DNA of 64,000 nucleotides from contig NZ_JBHZGO010000098.1 in assembly GCF_042747725.1 (NCBI RefSeq), positions 1 to 64,000 of the forward strand. The letters run 5' to 3'. A program made the position numbers and the translations under genes. The DNA is from FACHB-T130 sp042747725 (GTDB taxonomy: Bacteria > Cyanobacteriota > Cyanobacteriia > Cyanobacteriales > FACHB-T130). The notes under the pieces are model-generated. The model ran no database searches, was not told the DNA's origin, and was given only the letters and a program-made list of their open reading frames with translations. This document shows, piece by piece, positions 61,026 through 64,000 of the stretch (within the stretch, counting starts at the first letter, position 1; each line of letters opens with the position of its first letter).

Positions 61026-63110
61026 CTACTCCAACTGCAAATCTTCTTCTTGGACAAAGAGTTCTAGACCTCTAGCATCTTTGAAGATAAATTCGACCCG
61101 ACGATTACGGGCATAATCCAGACGATTTCTTCCAGTTACTCGCGGTTGAGATTCACCCAAGGCGCGAATTGTCATGCGTTCTGGGGCAATGCCTTGACGC
61201 AGTAAATAATTTCTCACTGCGATCGCTCGCCGATTTGATAAGTCAAGATTATAAGCATCGCTGGCACGGGGGTCGGTGTGACCCCGAAGCTCAATCACGA
61301 TAGGGGGATTTGCTTGTAAAACTTCGGCAATTCGATCGAGAACTCTGGCACTTTCTGGGCTAATCGTGGCTTTGTCGAGGGCAAAGTGGACGTTAGTTGG
61401 CACCTGGATGCGGATGGGTTCTGGCGGCGGTTCTTCCGGCGGCACCTGTACTACTGGCGGATCGGGTGCGGTGGTACATTCAGGAATTGTCGATGGTTCT
61501 GGGTTATTCGTTGTCTGTGGTTGTTTACCACCGACTATTGATGAAATTAAGGCATTCGTGGCGGGTTCGGAGGTACCATACTTGGGATTTGTCGCGATCG
61601 CGCTGACTCTATCTCCCGGTACCAAATTATTGATATCGAGCGTGAGGCTAAATTTTCCCCGGTCATCCGCTGTAACCGTTGTCAGCGGTTCCCTTAAAGC
61701 ACCATAGGGCGTCTCGGTATTTTCCTCCACTCGATAAATTGTCACCTGAGAACCCGGATCGGCAGTTCCATACAGATTCGTTTTATTACCCACTACAAAA
61801 AATTCGCGGCTAATGAACTGGGGGGCATTAATCGCTGAGTTAGCCGTATCCAAGCGACGATTGGGCGAATTCCGGGGAGGATTTGGACCATCTCCTCGTT
61901 GGTAATCTTGGACACCCGTATTTTGTTGAGCGATTAAGTCAATGCTCAAACCGACTAAATTGAAGAAGCGATTGGATTGAATGATATTGCGATCGCTCTT
62001 GGGATAAGATGCAACCACTACACCCGGTCCTGTTTGATGACCGATTTGGTTCTCGATCACCTGGTGATCGTTCCCCATCAGGTAAACTGCTGCCCGACGC
62101 AAGCGACGACCGTTATAAACAATTCGGTTATTATTAATCTGCGCCGCACCTTGGGGTTTAAATAAAAAGACGCCACTGCCATCGTTGCCGCAAATCAAGT
62201 TGGCGCTAACCTGCGTCTTATCAATCATTCCTTCTAAGCGAATCGCATCGGGCATTCCAGCAATCCCGTTGCCAACAATAATGTTTTCTGTCACCTGCAA
62301 ATTCTCAGCTTGGACAGAGGTAATAATCCCGCTGCCATCGTGGTTAGCAATCCGGTTTCGTTGGATAGTTGTCCCCAAGCTGTTAAATACAAATACCCCA
62401 AATGCCGAAGTTTGCTGCGGCACACTTTGATCGGGCGGAATCCCTAACCAGTTGTTTTCAATTACTACATTTTTTGGGGAATTGGAAATGGGTGATGGTT
62501 TGCCTTCCCGATTCTCCGTTAACTTTTGACCATTCGCGGCTCCCCTAATCGCAGCAGACTGAGGATTATCGATAAAAATATCTGCGGGTGGCAAGGTAGC
62601 AGTGGCGCGATGGCGGGAGGTAAAACCGTAGAGGCTTAATCCGCGAATTGTCACCCCATCAGCAACAACTGTTAAGCCACGGAAGACTTCTTGAGAAGCG
62701 GCGGGAGTAATTGTCACTACCGGAATCGGAATTGCAATCTCGACAGTTGCAGTCTCTTCGGCATCATACCCTGGTTGAGTTGTACCATCGACGATTAATC
62801 CCGGACGAGCCAATGGTGGCAACACATCAACGAGGCGGATGGTGGTATCTGTTGGCGGCAAATTAAAAGCAATCAGCGTCGTACCAACATTACTTGAAAC
62901 CAGGCTTTGTTCGGCACGACTGAGACGATCTAAAGGTAATGTACCATTGACAATCTCAATCGCTTCCCGCAGCGTCAAGGCATCATCTGGATTAACTGCT
63001 CCATCCTGGTTGCTATTAACAACGACTTTTAAATTTTCTGTCTGAGCAGTTGCAGAAAAAGGCAACAGTAAAAAAACGAAAGGTAAAAGGAGAAATTTTT
63101 TAGCGTTCAT
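61026..63110 (-). CDS. Beta-helix and OmpA-domain envelope protein
   Basis: A 694-aa protein. A signal peptide is clear (KKFLLLPFVFLLLPFSATAQ). An N-terminal LTLREAIEIVNGTLP element of CSLREA type opens a right-handed parallel beta-helix (about 25-420) with repeated N-rich turns such as NVVIENNWLG, TIQRNRIANH, LQVTENIIVGN and AQINNNRIVYN. A Pro-rich linker (about 525-560) and an OmpA peptidoglycan-binding domain (about 565-680: ELRGHTDPRASDAYNLDLSNRRA) follow. It is likely an envelope-anchored scaffold for the surface cluster. Confidence 0.88.
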   Translation of the reverse strand: MNAKKFLLLPFVFLLLPFSATAQTENLKVVVNSNQDGAVNPDDALTLREAIEIVNGTLPLDRLSRAEQSLVSSNVGTTLIAFNLPPTDTTIRLVDVLPPLARPGLIVDGTTQPGYDAEETATVEIAIPIPVVTITPAASQEVFRGLTVVADGVTIRGLSLYGFTSRHRATATLPPADIFIDNPQSAAIRGAANGQKLTENREGKPSPISNSPKNVVIENNWLGIPPDQSVPQQTSAFGVFVFNSLGTTIQRNRIANHDGSGIITSVQAENLQVTENIIVGNGIAGMPDAIRLEGMIDKTQVSANLICGNDGSGVFLFKPQGAAQINNNRIVYNGRRLRRAAVYLMGNDHQVIENQIGHQTGPGVVVASYPKSDRNIIQSNRFFNLVGLSIDLIAQQNTGVQDYQRGDGPNPPRNSPNRRLDTANSAINAPQFISREFFVVGNKTNLYGTADPGSQVTIYRVEENTETPYGALREPLTTVTADDRGKFSLTLDINNLVPGDRVSAIATNPKYGTSEPATNALISSIVGGKQPQTTNNPEPSTIPECTTAPDPPVVQVPPEEPPPEPIRIQVPTNVHFALDKATISPESARVLDRIAEVLQANPPIVIELRGHTDPRASDAYNLDLSNRRAIAVRNYLLRQGIAPERMTIRALGESQPRVTGRNRLDYARNRRVEFIFKDARGLELFVQEEDLQLE

Positions 63111-63200
63111 CTGTAGTCATTAATGATTAGTTATTAGTGATTGATAATTGGTCATTCTTTACCGATTACCCATTACCAATTACCCATTTCCCATTCCCCA
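63111..63200. repeat. Heptad-type repeat spacer
   Basis: TTACCCATTACCAATTACCC-type units fill the gap between the two envelope genes; the reverse form occurs near 15455 and inside the kinase gene at 21985-22080. Confidence 0.7.
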
Positions 63201-64000
63201 TTACCTCTCTACCGCTACTGGTTGCACCTGGGATTCTTGCTGCTGAGGCGGTGACACTTTTTGTCGCCCGAAGCCGCCGAATAGTTCATTTACCTTCAGC
63301 GTTAAGCCAAAATAAACGCCACCCTCCGACCGATAGCCGCTAAAATCGCGGTCATCTACACTGCCAAAGCTATATCCCAGCGAAGCTCGCAAGTCTGGCG
63401 TCACATAATAACCCGCCTCTAGAGCGAAGCCTGTTTCATTAAAATCCGTGTCGGGTTGCCCAATCCAGCGAGCTTCCCCCGCCACATCCCAGCGATATCC
63501 CAGCCGGTACGTCGTCCGCAACTGTGCCAGAAATACAGTCGAAGAGTTGCTGAAGTTATTGGCTAAATCGGTGGTGCTGTTCCGCATGGCATACTTGCCA
63601 TAAAATTCCCACTGCCAGGAAGGAGCATAAATCGCCTCAGCAGCGATGATGTGATCTCTGTAACCCGTGCCACTGCCCAGCAGCAATGTCTCTGGAATCG
63701 TCGAGGGGTTGCGGCGATATTCATAACTCAACAAGCCGTTCCACTTGTCAGAGTTGGGATTGCGATAAGCCATGCCCAGCTTGACATTCATCGTGTCTCC
63801 CAAGGCGTATAACAACTGGTTAGAAGCACTGGCTTGTTGATAACGCACCAAGGCAGTCAGGGCGGGAGAAAGTTTACCGGCAGCAGTGCCAGAAATCACA
63901 GTGTTACTGCCACCAGAGCCATTACGATGCTCGAAGCGGGCAGATGCTTGGAAATTGGGATTGTCAGTATATTCCACCCCAACACTATAGGCATCGCCAC
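63201..64000 (-). CDS. Outer-membrane beta-barrel protein, C-terminal part
   Basis: Only the last ~266 codons are in the window; the frame is open through the right edge, so the start is missing. Alternating hydrophobic and polar strands ending with aromatic residues (LSYEYRR, WQWEFYGKYAM, LRTTYRLGYRWDVAGEARWIG, FALEAGYYVTPDLRASLGYSFG, GVYFGLTLKV) look like an outer-membrane beta-barrel. A short Gln/Pro-rich tail ends the protein. The GTG inside the frame at 63977 is unlikely to be the true start. It is the first gene seen in the envelope cluster. Confidence 0.75.
   Translation of the reverse strand, partial: GDAYSVGVEYTDNPNFQASARFEHRNGSGGSNTVISGTAAGKLSPALTALVRYQQASASNQLLYALGDTMNVKLGMAYRNPNSDKWNGLLSYEYRRNPSTIPETLLLGSGTGYRDHIIAAEAIYAPSWQWEFYGKYAMRNSTTDLANNFSNSSTVFLAQLRTTYRLGYRWDVAGEARWIGQPDTDFNETGFALEAGYYVTPDLRASLGYSFGSVDDRDFSGYRSEGGVYFGLTLKVNELFGGFGRQKVSPPQQQESQVQPVAVER

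Overview
The window comes from a cyanobacterium. Three things show this: the octamer GCGATCGC (HIP1) occurs throughout; several cyanobacterial families are present (Psb28, DUF4327, DUF6761, DUF4336, Uma2 expansion, bilin-type GAF domains); and intergenic spacers carry heptanucleotide short tandem repeats and small inverted-repeat elements typical of filamentous cyanobacteria. Base composition is moderate, except for the first ~110 bases. Those are strongly GC-rich, encode a foreign-looking protein tail, and probably mark an assembly junction or recent insertion.

Layout. 0.1-7 kb: murA, an SDR-type epimerase overlapping a Psb28 gene, a Uma2 gene and the glycolate dehydrogenase pair glcF/glcE. 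7-23 kb: a sensory block with a Cph2-like knotless phytochrome (GAF-GAF-GGDEF-EAL), a CBS-PAS-GAF-GGDEF protein whose cyanobacteriochrome-like GAF has lost its canonical cysteine, then grx, tadA, plsC and a subtilase, and an overlapping pair made of a DXCF-cyanobacteriochrome histidine kinase and a hybrid kinase with a histidine phosphotransfer domain. 23-33 kb: an accessory region with four Uma2 genes and one Uma2 remnant, a ParE/RelE toxin gene broken by a small repeat, a candidate PD-(D/E)XK defence protein, a DUF4926/DUF6883 pair, a DUF4336 protein, a metallophosphoesterase and a decayed reading frame. 33-46 kb: bolA-grxD with a strong terminator, an atypical NblR-like response regulator, a TPR protein, a tonB/exbB/exbD module whose TonB has an Arg-rich repeat tail, an ABC ATPase, a membrane protein, a 2Fe-2S ferredoxin and cimA. 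46-54 kb: a candidate nuclease, another Uma2 with a coiled-coil tail, a lipid kinase, DUF4327, an FHA-Ser/Thr kinase next to a zinc-ribbon PP2C phosphatase, and an RluE-like pseudouridine synthase. 54-64 kb: a co-oriented cell-surface cluster of an outer-membrane beta-barrel protein (partial), a beta-helix/OmpA protein and two large paralogous DUF11 proteins.

How parts may work together. The sensory block makes and breaks cyclic di-GMP and feeds phosphorelays under light control. BolA and the CGFS glutaredoxin form a classical Fe-S/iron partner pair. The FHA kinase and PP2C phosphatase are a likely opposing pair. TonB-ExbB-ExbD energises outer-membrane uptake. The surface cluster probably builds an envelope-anchored adhesin or sheath complex. 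No tRNA, rRNA, CRISPR array or complete insertion sequence was recognised. Two families of MITE-like elements and in-frame repeat insertions in several proteins are the most notable signs of genome plasticity.
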